Assembly: GCA_003506895.1 (NCBI GenBank)
Contig: DNXO01000034.1
Coordinates: 1 to 64,000, forward strand
Length of the DNA stretch: 64,000 bases
From: Acetobacteraceae bacterium
GTDB lineage: Bacteria > Pseudomonadota > Alphaproteobacteria > Acetobacterales > Acetobacteraceae
Reading direction: 5' to 3'
Shown: positions 33,061 to 41,828 of the stretch, piece after piece
How positions within the stretch are numbered: the first letter of the stretch is position 1
How the letters are laid out: each line of letters starts with the position of its first letter
Translations under genes and position numbers: made by a program
The notes under the pieces: model-generated
Seen by the model: the letters and a program-made list of their open reading frames with translations, nothing else
What the model was told of the DNA's origin: nothing
Databases searched by the model: none

Positions 33061-34878
33061 TTAGCCCGCCCCATGCACCATGACGAACGCGCTGCCCGGA
33101 AGTCCGGGTAGGTCTGCCGTATGGCCGTAAGTCACGCTCAACCTTCCATTGTTAAGGTCCGCGCTGCTGTAACCCGCAAGTACGAAGCTAACCTCGGGCC
33201 GCCCCGGTGCGCTGAACACCAGATCGAGCCCCTTCGCCCCCACGGCCCCCTGATCGTCGAAGGCATGCATCGTGTAAACCGACGGCTCGATGCCCCAGAC
33301 CACCGCATCGTCGAACGAGTGGAATGCGACGATCGTCGAGAAAGTCGGTGCCGAGGTAAATCGCGCGTCCATGAAGAACACATCCTGCCCGCTTCCGCCG
33401 GTCATGAATGAAGACGCCGTTCCGCCATCCAGCACATTGCTGCCGCCGGCCGAACTCACATCGATACTGTTCATGCCCGATCCCGCAACAATGAACGAAT
33501 TCGGCACCGAGGAAGAGATGTTTAGATTGTCCTGTGTGATCTCGATGAACTGACGCTGCAGGCCGGGGCACGGTCCTTGGTAGCTATCCCCGGTCGAGTA
33601 GCCGTTCGTCCGCGTCGTCATATCATCCAGACCATATCCCGCTGTTGACAGCGATTTCCCGGTAATGGATGGCGTCAGCAACACTGTTCCAATGGCGCTT
33701 GCTGACGCATGAAGCTCCGGCACCCCGCTAACCATCAGGTCCGCGTACATTGTTCCGTCGCCGTAGAGAAACAACTCCTCGCTCGTCGCCCCGGTGCGCA
33801 CGAACATCTCGTCTGACGCGGCCGGGGAGCCAAGCATCACCGAACTCTTCGCATCGAAAACTATCGAAGCGTGTAGAATCTTGTGAAGAAGCGGTCTCCG
33901 GATTACCAGGTTTGCCGAATGAAGTTGAATCGTCTCAGTCGTAGCAAAGTCGCCTACGTCAAACACGCTCCCGTCCCCGGTGACTGAGATAACGCCACTG
34001 CCTATCACCGCACCGAAAGTAAGCGTCGAAGCAGAAACGGTCATCGTCCCGTTGTTTTCCAGCACTCCCGGCGGCAGACTGCCCGTCCCCAGCAACCCGA
34101 AACTGATCGACGATCCCGCCGCCAGGTCGCTGGCGCCATTGACAACCAATGGACCGCTGCCCGCAGCAATCTCACTCAGATGCAATGCGCTATCGGTCAG
34201 AAAGATGCTTTCCACAGAGATCGAATTCACGAGAAGGGGCGTCGTGATCGACGCGGCGCCCCCATTGACCGCGATGATTCTGCCGACCTGCACCGGATCC
34301 GCGATCCCTCCATAATCGGGCGGGCCGACGATCTCGAAACTCGCTCCATTTAAGGGATTCACGCTCGTCCCGCCCGGCCCGTCCGGGCTGGTCCAGGCAT
34401 CGCTCGGCACAGCCTTGGTCCACCAAAGGCCACTCGTGTTCTCCTGCCAGACCTGCCCTTGGACGATTGCGAGTTCCCTCACATTTCTTGTCGTCGGATC
34501 GACCACGCCCTCCGCGGCCACCTGTCCACCGATAACATTCCAAGAGACCCCCCGGGCATCCTGGACCACGCTAGAGTTTCCTCTCGCATCCACCCCCGCG
34601 ATCAAGTTGTTCGACACCGGCAGCGGCGGAGCAACAAGCGTGCCCTCCGATGGAGACCAAGGATCGGAGGGACTGGCCTTGGACCACCAAAGCAACGACG
34701 AATTCTCTTGCCAGATCAGTCCATCGACATAGGCCAGTTCGATCACGCCGCTGGTGGTCTGGTCCGGCACGCTGTTCACATAGACCCGGCCACCGGCAAT
34801 CCCCCACAGGTTTCCTGAGGCATCCGCGATCACACCGCCCGGGTTGGCCCGGACTACCGTCCCGCTCGCAGATACCAT
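33061..34878 (-). CDS. Large surface/secreted protein with RTX-like C-terminal region
   Basis: A 605-residue protein with no classical signal peptide. The N-terminal half holds two related units: one around WGIAGGRVYVNSVP... LIWQENSSLLWWSKA, and a second around WNVIGGQVAAEGVV... VWQENTSGLWWTKA. Each ends with a WxKAxPSDxW motif. A Gly/Ser/Thr-rich beta-solenoid-like region follows (about 170-430), then a C-terminal block with LDGGTASSFMTGGSGQDVFF and GAKGLDLVFSAPG. That block resembles the end of type I-secreted calcium-binding proteins. Export by a type I system as an adhesin or matrix protein is the best guess. No cognate secretion genes are near. Confidence 0.68.
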   Translation of the reverse strand: MVSASGTVVRANPGGVIADASGNLWGIAGGRVYVNSVPDQTTSGVIELAYVDGLIWQENSSLLWWSKASPSDPWSPSEGTLVAPPLPVSNNLIAGVDARGNSSVVQDARGVSWNVIGGQVAAEGVVDPTTRNVRELAIVQGQVWQENTSGLWWTKAVPSDAWTSPDGPGGTSVNPLNGASFEIVGPPDYGGIADPVQVGRIIAVNGGAASITTPLLVNSISVESIFLTDSALHLSEIAAGSGPLVVNGASDLAAGSSISFGLLGTGSLPPGVLENNGTMTVSASTLTFGAVIGSGVISVTGDGSVFDVGDFATTETIQLHSANLVIRRPLLHKILHASIVFDAKSSVMLGSPAASDEMFVRTGATSEELFLYGDGTMYADLMVSGVPELHASASAIGTVLLTPSITGKSLSTAGYGLDDMTTRTNGYSTGDSYQGPCPGLQRQFIEITQDNLNISSSVPNSFIVAGSGMNSIDVSSAGGSNVLDGGTASSFMTGGSGQDVFFMDARFTSAPTFSTIVAFHSFDDAVVWGIEPSVYTMHAFDDQGAVGAKGLDLVFSAPGRPEVSFVLAGYSSADLNNGRLSVTYGHTADLPGLPGSAFVMVHGAG

Positions 34879-35012
34879 AAAGCCCCCTCGACTATGCCGA
34901 AGTCAGGCTAACGGCAATTCCCCTCTCTGACTCATCACTTGAAAGCGACGATTCCGGCGACAAAAGGTCACATTGCCGTATAGGATACCATGTTTGTTGC
35001 CCTATCGGCCCG

Positions 35013-36242
35013 CTAAACCGCCCCGTCCGCCCGCAGCGCCTCCACGGCCTGGGCATTCAACCCCAGCCATTCGCCCAGAACCGCCCCGGTATGCTCCCCC
35101 AGCACCGGCGAGGACGTCAGCATTGGCGGCTTCCCATCCACCCGCACCGGCCATCCCGGCATCTTGAAGTCGCGATGCACCGGATGCTTCATCACCTGCA
35201 TGATCCCGCGCTGCTCGAAGCTGGCGTCGTTCTGTAGTTCCATCGTGTCCAGCACCGCACCCGCCGGAATGCCCGCCTCCCCCACCGCGCGCATCGCATC
35301 GTGCTTGCTGTGGGTCCGTGTCCAGGCGGCGATGACCTCGTCCACCTCCGCCTCGCGCTGAACCCGGTCCATCGGCGTCAGGTAACGCGCATCACCGATC
35401 AGATCCTCCCGTCCCACGACCTTCAGCAACCGATCCCAATGCTCCGGATTCGCTCGGCTTGTCATGATGTAAACGTAATCGTTGGGGCCGCCCGGAGCAC
35501 AAGGATACAACCCCATCGGAGCGTTGTTGATCCCCACCACCTTGCTGCCACCCCGCTGCGCTGCTTTCCCGGTCAGGCCCTGGGTGGCAAAGTTGATGCG
35601 CATGTAATGCATGATCGCGTCCTGCATCGCCACTTGCAGCCGATGGCCCTCGCCGGTTTCCCGCCGCTTGTACAACGCGGCCAGGATGGTGATCGCCATC
35701 GTCATGCCGGTTCCGGTGTCGCCCAGCGAAATCCCCGGGCGCGTCGGGGGACCGTCCGGCTCCCCGGTTACGCTGAAGGTGCCGCCGCAGGCTTGGGCGA
35801 TCATGTCGAAGGCGAGATTCTTCTCGTACGGGCTGCCTTCGCCGAAACCCTTGATCTGGGCATAGATGATGCCAGGGTTCAGCTCCCGAACCACGTCGTA
35901 ACCAAGCCCCAGCCGCTCGATCGCGCCGGGCGCGAAGTTCTCGATACACACGTCGGCCTGACGCAGCATGTCCTTCACCAGCGCCAACCCCTTCGGCGAC
36001 TTCAGGTTGACGGTCATGGAGCGTTTGTTGGCGTTGAAAACATGGAAGTAATACGGGTCGGTGTCCGGCTGGCCCGGCCGCAGCCGCCTTCCCGGATCGC
36101 CCATTTTCGGATTCTCGATCTTGACCACATCGGCACCCAGCCAGGCCAATGCCTCCGTACAGGATGGTCCGGCTTCGAACTGACTCAGATCGACGATTTT
36201 CACGCCGGACAGAAATTGGACGGGAGCAACAGCATCGTTCAT
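35013..36242 (-). CDS. CaiB/BaiF family CoA-transferase
   Basis: A 409-residue family III CoA-transferase. Diagnostic parts are LSGVKIVDLSQFEAGPSCTE at the N-terminus, DVVKIENPKMGDPGRRLRPG (about 34-53), SMTVNLKSPKGLALVKDML and the catalytic-aspartate loop GISLGDTGTGMT (about 170). It moves CoA between carboxylic acids, usually activating an acid for degradation. AGGAG precedes the ATG. It is the last gene of an operon with an AtuA-like protein and its small partner, 19 nt downstream of the latter, which suggests a role in terpenoid or branched-acid catabolism. Confidence 0.9.
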   Translation of the reverse strand: MNDAVAPVQFLSGVKIVDLSQFEAGPSCTEALAWLGADVVKIENPKMGDPGRRLRPGQPDTDPYYFHVFNANKRSMTVNLKSPKGLALVKDMLRQADVCIENFAPGAIERLGLGYDVVRELNPGIIYAQIKGFGEGSPYEKNLAFDMIAQACGGTFSVTGEPDGPPTRPGISLGDTGTGMTMAITILAALYKRRETGEGHRLQVAMQDAIMHYMRINFATQGLTGKAAQRGGSKVVGINNAPMGLYPCAPGGPNDYVYIMTSRANPEHWDRLLKVVGREDLIGDARYLTPMDRVQREAEVDEVIAAWTRTHSKHDAMRAVGEAGIPAGAVLDTMELQNDASFEQRGIMQVMKHPVHRDFKMPGWPVRVDGKPPMLTSSPVLGEHTGAVLGEWLGLNAQAVEALRADGAV

Positions 36243-36261
36243 GGCGTCTCCTATGGGGCGG

Positions 36262-36585
36262 TCAGCCCTCGTTGTGGCTCGGCAGAGTCATTGTCAGCAT
36301 CAGCGCACTCAGGCTCTTGCCATGCGGATCGATCGCCAGGGACCGGGTGACACCGCCGCCAAGCGCGTTTTCGATCACGAAATTCAGCGCGCGCAACTGG
36401 GGAAGTTCGTATCGCCGCACCGGCCCGGCGCCCAGATGGCGAAAATGCGCCAACACCCGGTCGGCGGTCAGCTCCCGTTGCAGCACCTGCCAGCCTTCGT
36501 CGTTATACGCCGTCACCGAGATGTTCGAGGTGTTGCCTTTGTCCCCTGCCCTGGCGTGACCCAGGTCGTAAACCCGGACGCTCAT
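36262..36585 (-). CDS. AtuA-associated small subunit-like protein
   Basis: A 107-residue protein starting MSVRVYDLGHARAGDKGNTS, with a SLAIDPHGKSLSALMLTMTL end. It is the small domain found either fused to or next to AtuA-type proteins (the AtuA-related C-terminal domain). Its ATG overlaps the stop of the AtuA-like gene by 4 nt, so the two are translationally coupled and probably form one complex. Biochemical role unknown. Confidence 0.85.
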   Translation of the reverse strand: MSVRVYDLGHARAGDKGNTSNISVTAYNDEGWQVLQRELTADRVLAHFRHLGAGPVRRYELPQLRALNFVIENALGGGVTRSLAIDPHGKSLSALMLTMTLPSHNEG

Positions 36586-37934
36586 GCCGCGCGCTCCATC
36601 ACGATTTCCGGTTTGACCCATGCGCGCGGGATCAGCACCGATTTCACCGCCAGGATTTGCCGAGCGCCGAAATTGATGCCGCCACCGGCGCCGGTCGGTC
36701 CTTGCATGTGCAGGCTGCGCACCTCCGCGCCCACCGCCTCGGCCGCTTTCTTGTCGGTCGTGCGGGCGGCGATGCGCAGGCGCACCTCATACGGTTCCGG
36801 CGCCAGATCGGCGTCGTTGCCGTGCAGCGAGTTCATCCCGATCAGATCGACGCGCATCTCTTGATAGCTCAGTCCGCGGCGGCGCAGGCGTTCCTTCACC
36901 ACCTCAATGCCAAGTTTCGCCCTGGCGAGCGCGTTGATTCCGGCGAAACCCATCTCGCCCGACCCCATGTAACCGTCGAAATAGCCAACCACGACCTTCA
37001 ACGTCGGCGTGCGGGGCTTGCCTTTGGCACCCGCCAGCGCGACGCGATCATGCGCGATCTGCCGGAACGTGACGCCGGAGGCATCCAGCACGCAATCGGG
37101 CGTGATATAGGCGGTGGGGTCGTGCATCTCATACAGCAGTTGTTCGGTACAGGTCGCGACGTCCAACCGGCCGCCTGAGCCGGGAGTCTTCGACACTTCC
37201 ACCCGTCCGTCCGCCCAGACATCGGCCAGCGGGTAACCCAGGCCCGCTAGGTCCTCGACGTCTTTCTTGCCCGGATCGGCGAAGCACCCGCCCGTCAACT
37301 GACCGGAGCATTCCAGCAGATGCCCCGCCAGCGTCCCGTTCCCCAGCTTGTCGTAGTCGTCGTACGACCAGCCGAATGCGTGCAGCATCGGTCCCAGGAA
37401 CAGCGCCGGATCGGCCACGCGCCCGGTGATCACAAGATCGGCCCCGGTGGCAAAGCCCTTCGCCACGATATCAGCACCCAGATAGGCATTGGCCGAGGCC
37501 ATGCGGGGCAGCAGCGACTCCAGCGGCGCGCCATCTTCCATCAGCGGCAGTTCCGGATGGGCACGCATGAGATCGGTAACCTCATCGCCCTGCACCACAG
37601 CGCAGGTGTAGTCCGGACACCCCCAGTCTGGCGCATGCTGACGCAACACCTTCGCCGCCCCCATCGGGTTCGCCGCCCCCATGTTGGTGACAATCTTGAT
37701 GCCGCGTTGCAGCGCGGGCGGCATGATCGCCTCCATCCGCTCCAGCAGGACTGGCGTATAGCCCTTGGCGGGATCCTTCGCTCGGTCGAGCGTTTCCCGT
37801 GCGATCGTCCGCTCCGCCAGGCACTCCATCGCGAGGTAATCGAGTTCGCCGCGCTCGACGATTTCCACACCGGGCGGAATTCGGTCGTCGGAAAAACCGG
37901 CGCCGCAGCCGATCCGGATTTTGTCGCGTGCCAT
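36582..37934 (-). CDS. AtuA-like acyclic terpene utilization family protein (DUF1446)
   Basis: A 450-residue protein of the DUF1446/AtuA family: IRIGCGAGFSDDRIPPGVEI at the start, KIVTNMGAANPMGAAKVLR (about 90-108), then DLVITGRVADPALFLGPML and GHLLECSGQLTGGCFADPG. In pseudomonads AtuA is encoded in the acyclic terpene (citronellol/geraniol) pathway, but its chemistry is not established. The operon here has AtuA-like, small subunit and CaiB CoA-transferase genes and lacks the geranyl-CoA carboxylase pair, so a terpene role is inference only. A 9-bp GC hairpin (37964-37972 with 37991-37999) lies upstream of the start. Confidence 0.88.
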   Translation of the reverse strand: MARDKIRIGCGAGFSDDRIPPGVEIVERGELDYLAMECLAERTIARETLDRAKDPAKGYTPVLLERMEAIMPPALQRGIKIVTNMGAANPMGAAKVLRQHAPDWGCPDYTCAVVQGDEVTDLMRAHPELPLMEDGAPLESLLPRMASANAYLGADIVAKGFATGADLVITGRVADPALFLGPMLHAFGWSYDDYDKLGNGTLAGHLLECSGQLTGGCFADPGKKDVEDLAGLGYPLADVWADGRVEVSKTPGSGGRLDVATCTEQLLYEMHDPTAYITPDCVLDASGVTFRQIAHDRVALAGAKGKPRTPTLKVVVGYFDGYMGSGEMGFAGINALARAKLGIEVVKERLRRRGLSYQEMRVDLIGMNSLHGNDADLAPEPYEVRLRIAARTTDKKAAEAVGAEVRSLHMQGPTGAGGGINFGARQILAVKSVLIPRAWVKPEIVMERAA

Positions 37935-38128
37935 GCCGCCCCCCTGTTACGAAGATGTTAGGCGGCGGGGGCGCGGTCGTCCACGGTGAGGCCCCCGCCT
38001 TGCACGCCAGGTCAGGCCGTCGGGTATGTTGCCAGGGCGCTGATAGCCTCGTCACAAGACTAATTTCATCTGGCGCCCGGAGACCGAATTGCATCCGCCA
38101 CGCGAACCGCCTAAAAGGTTCGCCGAAC

Positions 38129-38202
38129 GCGGGTGTAGTTCAATGGTAGAACGGCAGCTTCCCAAGCTGCATACGAGGGTTCGATTCCCTTCACCCGCTC
38201 CA
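38129..38202 (+). tRNA. tRNA-Gly (anticodon CCC)
   Basis: A 74-nt cloverleaf: acceptor GCGGGTG (38129-38135) pairs with CACCCGC (38192-38198). The D arm contains AGTTCAATGGTAGAA. The anticodon stem GCAGC/GCTGC holds loop TTCCCAA (anticodon CCC, reading GGG). The T arm is GAGGGTTCGATTCCCTT. An encoded CCA follows the discriminator T. No integrase or attachment-site duplication is seen beside it. Confidence 0.95.
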
Positions 38203-38210
38203 TCAATTCA

Positions 38211-38654
38211 TCACGGATCGTCTGACCGGTCGCCCTTCGGCGTATCATCGGTTTCCAGCCGGTTAGCGGGCATTTCGCCCGTGGAATATCCCTGCCCTGT
38301 CGTGAACAACGGCGTCTCCGCACTGGCCGTCCCCGGTTTCGATCGCGGCGCCCTCGGCACCGTCAGGTCCGTCGTCGTGCTAAAGAAATCGGGTGTTCCG
38401 GAGGTTTCCGCATCCGCTACGGGGGGCGGCGCGAAGAAGTCCGGATCGGTCTTGGGCGCGGGCTTCGGTGCCTGGGTGCGTTGCTGGGGCAACTCCGCCC
38501 CCGGCATGCCGAACGTGGGTAGCCCGAAATTCTTGTCCAGCCCAGCCGGCGGAGTGGTCGAATACTCCCTCGACGGCGCGATTTTCGGTTGGGCCCAGGC
38601 CGGCAGCGCAGTCATCGCACCGAAGCCGACCGCAAACGCCGCTAACAGCCTCAT
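38211..38654 (-). CDS. Small secreted proline-rich protein, unknown function
   Basis: A 147-residue protein from ATG 38654 (AGGAG 8 nt upstream). It has a signal peptide (1-20, ending LPAWAQ) and then a Pro/Thr/Asp-rich low-complexity body (QPKIAPSREYSTTPPAGLDK; PKPAPKTDPDFFAPPP; DTPKGDRSDDP at the end). No domain is recognisable. It lies 8 nt from the 3' end of the tRNA-Gly gene, on the opposite strand. It is probably a periplasmic or envelope protein. Confidence 0.6.
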   Translation of the reverse strand: MRLLAAFAVGFGAMTALPAWAQPKIAPSREYSTTPPAGLDKNFGLPTFGMPGAELPQQRTQAPKPAPKTDPDFFAPPPVADAETSGTPDFFSTTTDLTVPRAPRSKPGTASAETPLFTTGQGYSTGEMPANRLETDDTPKGDRSDDP

Positions 38655-38752
38655 GCCAGTTTCTCCTGTTATCATCGCCTGACCTGACCCGAACCGGCCA
38701 CCAGGAAGCAAATCGTTCCTGCGTGAGCGGCTGATCGAGGCGATGGGTTCGG

Positions 38753-39676
38753 CTATCCCTCCAAAGCCTCGCGACAGGTTTCCACCAGATGCGCCCCTAG
38801 CGCGCGATAGTCCGCCGCTCGGGGCGCATTCGGGCGCCACGCCAGCCCCAGCGTCCGCCACGCGCCGGCGCCCGCGAGAGGACGCAGCACCAGATCGGTC
38901 CCCGCGGTTATCCCGGCCGCGACCGACAGCTTCGGCAGCAATGTGATACCCAGCCCGCTCGCCACCATCTGCACCAGGGTGTGCAGACTGGTCGCGGCGA
39001 ATCCATCCTGGTCGCCCCGGTCGCCCGCCAGCAGTCCGCAAACCGCCAGTGCCTGGTCGCGCAGGCAATGCCCGTCTTCCAACAGCAGCAGACGTTCTCT
39101 CGCCAGCGCCAAAACCGGAATCTGGTCCTCACCCGCAAGCCGGTGATTGGGCGGCAGAGCGACCAGGAACCCGTCCCGGGCAACCGGCACGGTTTCCGCC
39201 CCGCCGCAGTCGCAGGGGGTCGCAAGCAACAGCAAGTCCAGCCGGTTGGCCGTCAACCGATCGACAAGGTTGGCGGTCGTGTCCTCTCTTATGTAGAGAC
39301 GCAGCCGGGGAAACGCCGCCCGCAGCGCGGGCATCAGCGTGGGCAGCAGGAACGGCCCGACCGTTGGAATAACCCCCAGCCGCAGCGGCCCCGCCATCGG
39401 CTCGCGCGCCGCCATCGCGGCCTCGGTCACGGCTTCCAGCGTGCTCAACGCCGTCCGGGCGCGATCCACCAGTTCCAGCCCCAGGGGCGTGAAAACGACA
39501 TGCCGACCGGCCGACCGGTCCAGGATGTGGCAATCCAACTGCCGCTCCAGCGCCAATAGCCCGGCCGACAGCGTGGACTGCGTGACGGAGCAGGTCTGCG
39601 CCGCCCGCCCGAAATGGCGGCTCTCGGCGAGGGCAACGAGGTAGCGGAGTTGTTGTGGGCTTGGAAGCAATGTCAT
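38753..39676 (-). CDS. oxyR: OxyR-type LysR hydrogen peroxide sensor
   Basis: A 307-residue LysR regulator. The N-terminal helix-turn-helix is LRYLVALAESRHFGRAAQTC SVTQ (about 10-35). The sensor domain carries LEDGHCLRDQALAVC with C204 and C213, the same nine-residue spacing as the redox pair C199/C208 of E. coli OxyR. It should be activated by peroxide through disulfide formation. It is divergent from ahpC-ahpD across 94 nt, the classical target arrangement. Confidence 0.92.
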   Translation of the reverse strand: MTLLPSPQQLRYLVALAESRHFGRAAQTCSVTQSTLSAGLLALERQLDCHILDRSAGRHVVFTPLGLELVDRARTALSTLEAVTEAAMAAREPMAGPLRLGVIPTVGPFLLPTLMPALRAAFPRLRLYIREDTTANLVDRLTANRLDLLLLATPCDCGGAETVPVARDGFLVALPPNHRLAGEDQIPVLALARERLLLLEDGHCLRDQALAVCGLLAGDRGDQDGFAATSLHTLVQMVASGLGITLLPKLSVAAGITAGTDLVLRPLAGAGAWRTLGLAWRPNAPRAADYRALGAHLVETCREALEG

Positions 39677-39770
39677 CGTTTGGATCGATTAAAATGTCTA
39701 GTTTCATTCATTGGCACGAAAATTCTCCAAATGCCATATCCGTCTCGCACCAATCTGGAGACACCAACCC

Positions 39771-40325
39771 ATGCTGACTGTCGGCGACACCTTCCCCGCC
39801 TTCTCCCTTAAGGCCGTGAAAGCCGGGCCCGCGGGCCTGAAACTGGACACCGCGTTTACCGAGATCGGTTCGGACACCGATGCCGGAAAATGGAAATTGG
39901 TGTTTTTCTGGCCGAAGGATTTCACCTTTGTCTGCCCGACCGAGATCGTGGCGTTCGGCAAACTGGCCGGCGATTTCGCCGACCGTGACACCGTGGTCTA
40001 TGGCGTATCGATCGACAGCGAGTTCGTCCACCTGAACTGGCGCCTGCACCATGATGATCTGCGCAGCCTGCCGATCCCGATGCTGGCCGACGTGAAGCGG
40101 GAGCTGGCGACGGCGACCGGCGTGTTGGACAAGAACGAGGGCGTAGCCCTGCGCGCCACCTTCCTGGTCGATCCCGACGGCATCATCCGCTACGCCGCCG
40201 TCAACGACCTGTCGGTCGGGCGTAATCCGGCCGAGGTCCTGCGTGTCCTCGACGCGCTGCAAACCGACGAGCTTTGCCCCTGCAACTGGAACAAGGGCGA
40301 ACAGGTCCTGCAGCCCGCGGCATAA
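39771..40325 (+). CDS. ahpC: AhpC-type peroxiredoxin (AhpD-dependent class)
   Basis: A 184-residue two-cysteine peroxiredoxin that reduces hydrogen peroxide and organic peroxides. The peroxidatic cysteine is C55 in FVCPTEI; the C-terminal CPC (C169, C171) supplies resolving cysteines, as in mycobacterial AhpC. A GGAG site lies about 10 nt before ATG 39771; the longer frame to 39711 is unsupported. ahpD follows and should recycle it in place of AhpF. The divergent oxyR gene suggests peroxide induction. Confidence 0.93.
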   Translation: MLTVGDTFPAFSLKAVKAGPAGLKLDTAFTEIGSDTDAGKWKLVFFWPKDFTFVCPTEIVAFGKLAGDFADRDTVVYGVSIDSEFVHLNWRLHHDDLRSLPIPMLADVKRELATATGVLDKNEGVALRATFLVDPDGIIRYAAVNDLSVGRNPAEVLRVLDALQTDELCPCNWNKGEQVLQPAA

Positions 40326-40413
40326 CCCCGCCCCTCCCCGCCGTTATGGTTCGCCGGATCCATGACGGCGGCGGGACGACCTGATCCGTTCCCCTTCACC
40401 GAAAGGCATGAGA

Positions 40414-40956
40414 ATGTCTCTGGAATCCCTGAAAGCCGCACTTCCCGACTACGCGAAGGACATCCGCCTGAACCTTGGCTCCCTGGCCACCGAACCAGCA
40501 CTTTCGGCCGAACAGCGGGCCGGGACGTTCATCGCCTCTGCCCTGGCCGCCCGCAATCCGGTGGTCACGGAAGCAATCATCGCGGAGTTCACCCCGCTTC
40601 TGTCGGTGGAGTCCCTGACCGCCGCCAAGGCAGCGGCGTCGATCATGGCGATGAACAATGTGTACTACCGCTTTACCCACCTCGTCAGTGGCGACTACCC
40701 GAACATGCCGGCCAAGCTGCGGATGAACGTCATGGCCAGGCCGGGCGTGGACAAGGCAACGTTCGAGCTGTGGTCGCTCGCCGTGTCCGCCATCAACGGG
40801 TGCGGCATGTGCATGGAAAGCCATGAACGAGCGGTACGCCAACACGGACTGACCGCGGAACAGGTGCAGGCGTCCGTCCGGATCGCCGCCGTGGTTCATG
40901 CCGCCGCCGCGACCCTGGACGGCGAGCGTGCCATCGGGTTTGAGATGGCTGCCTGA
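40414..40956 (+). CDS. ahpD: Alkyl hydroperoxide reductase AhpD
   Basis: A 180-residue AhpD. With ATG 40414 as start, the active-site residues fall at E118, C130, C133 and H137 ([11 protein letters not shown]), the same numbers as in mycobacterial AhpD, which favours this start over the ATG two codons upstream. AhpD passes electrons (from lipoamide in mycobacteria) to AhpC through its CXXC. It lies 88 nt after ahpC. Confidence 0.93.
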   Translation: MSLESLKAALPDYAKDIRLNLGSLATEPALSAEQRAGTFIASALAARNPVVTEAIIAEFTPLLSVESLTAAKAAASIMAMNNVYYRFTHLVSGDYPNMPAKLRMNVMARPGVDKATFELWSLAVSAINGCGMCMESHERAVRQHGLTAEQVQASVRIAAVVHAAAATLDGERAIGFEMAA

Positions 40957-40969
40957 CCGCGCAGCCGCC

Positions 40970-41701
40970 TTAAGCTCCCATATAGAATTCGCGAATTAAC
41001 TCATTGTTGTTTAACGATTCTGGAGAATCGCCCTCGAACTCCACATGCCCGTGTACCAGCACATACCCGCGGTCCGCGATCCGGATCGCCTGGGTGAAGT
41101 TCTGCTCCGCCATCAGGACGGAGAGTTGGAAGCCCTCTTTCAATTCCTTGATCTTGTCGATCGTCCGCGCCACCAGCAAGGGCGCCAGTCCGACTGAAGG
41201 CTCGTCGATCAACAGCATCCGCGGGTCCGACATCAGCGCCCGCGCCAGCGCCAGCATCTGCTGCTCGCCGCCGCTCATGGAGCCGGCCAGTTGCTTCCGC
41301 CGCTCTGCCAGGCGGGGAAACGCCTCGAAGCAGAAGGCCAGATTGTCCTTGATCTTCTCACGCGCCTTGTCGCGGAAAGCGCCGAGATAGAGGTTTTCGG
41401 TCACCGTCAGCCGGGGGAACAACCGGCGTCCCTCGGGCACCAGCGCGATGCCCAGATCGACGATTTCCTCGGTGGATTTACCCGCCAGATCATGGGTGAC
41501 GCCGTCGATCGTCGCGGTCACCGATCCGGCGGTTGGTCGCACCATGCCCATGATCGTCTTCATCAGGGTGGATTTGCCGTTGCCGTTGGTGCCCAGCAGC
41601 GCGACCGTCTCGCCCTCGCGCACCGCCATGTTCACGTTGTGCAGGATACGGATCGCGCCGTAGCCAGCATCAAGGCCGGCAATGGTCAGGCTAGCGGGCA
41701 A
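40970..41701 (-). CDS. livF: Orphan LivF-like ABC ATPase
   Basis: A 243-residue ABC ATPase: Walker A GTNGNGKST, LivF-typical ALVPEGRRLFPRLTVTENL, signature MSGGEQQMLALARAL and Walker B MLLIDEPSVGLAP. It appears to start at TTG 41701, with no in-frame ATG at a suitable place. It is convergent with ahpD, 13 nt apart, and no permease, LivG or binding protein is adjacent. It could be a leftover of a liv operon or serve a transporter elsewhere. A LivG-LivF fusion already exists at 23.3-24.7 kb. Confidence 0.88.
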   Translation of the reverse strand: MPASLTIAGLDAGYGAIRILHNVNMAVREGETVALLGTNGNGKSTLMKTIMGMVRPTAGSVTATIDGVTHDLAGKSTEEIVDLGIALVPEGRRLFPRLTVTENLYLGAFRDKAREKIKDNLAFCFEAFPRLAERRKQLAGSMSGGEQQMLALARALMSDPRMLLIDEPSVGLAPLLVARTIDKIKELKEGFQLSVLMAEQNFTQAIRIADRGYVLVHGHVEFEGDSPESLNNNELIREFYMGA

Positions 41702-41801
41702 GGCCGGCCACCACGAAATCAGGGCTCTTCGAAATTTGAGTCATCAGGACGTTGCGCCTTGTTGGTTCAGGCCAATTTGTCGCGGCACAATGTCGGCGCG
41801 C

Positions 41802-41821
41802 CCGGGCTTTGACAAGCCCGG
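41802..41821 (-). terminator. CCGGGCTT hairpin after the membrane glycosyltransferase-like gene
   Basis: CCGGGCTT (41802-41809) pairs with AAGCCCGG (41814-41821), 8 nt past the minus-strand stop at 41829. It shares GACAAGCCCGGC with the palindromes at 26.6 kb, so it may be a member of the same repeat family used as a transcript end. Confidence 0.55.
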
Positions 41822-41828
41822 CTTCGGG

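Noticed and set aside
38129..38202. tRNA-Gly as the edge of an integrated island
   Set aside because: No integrase, no duplicated tRNA 3' end and no change in base composition were seen nearby.
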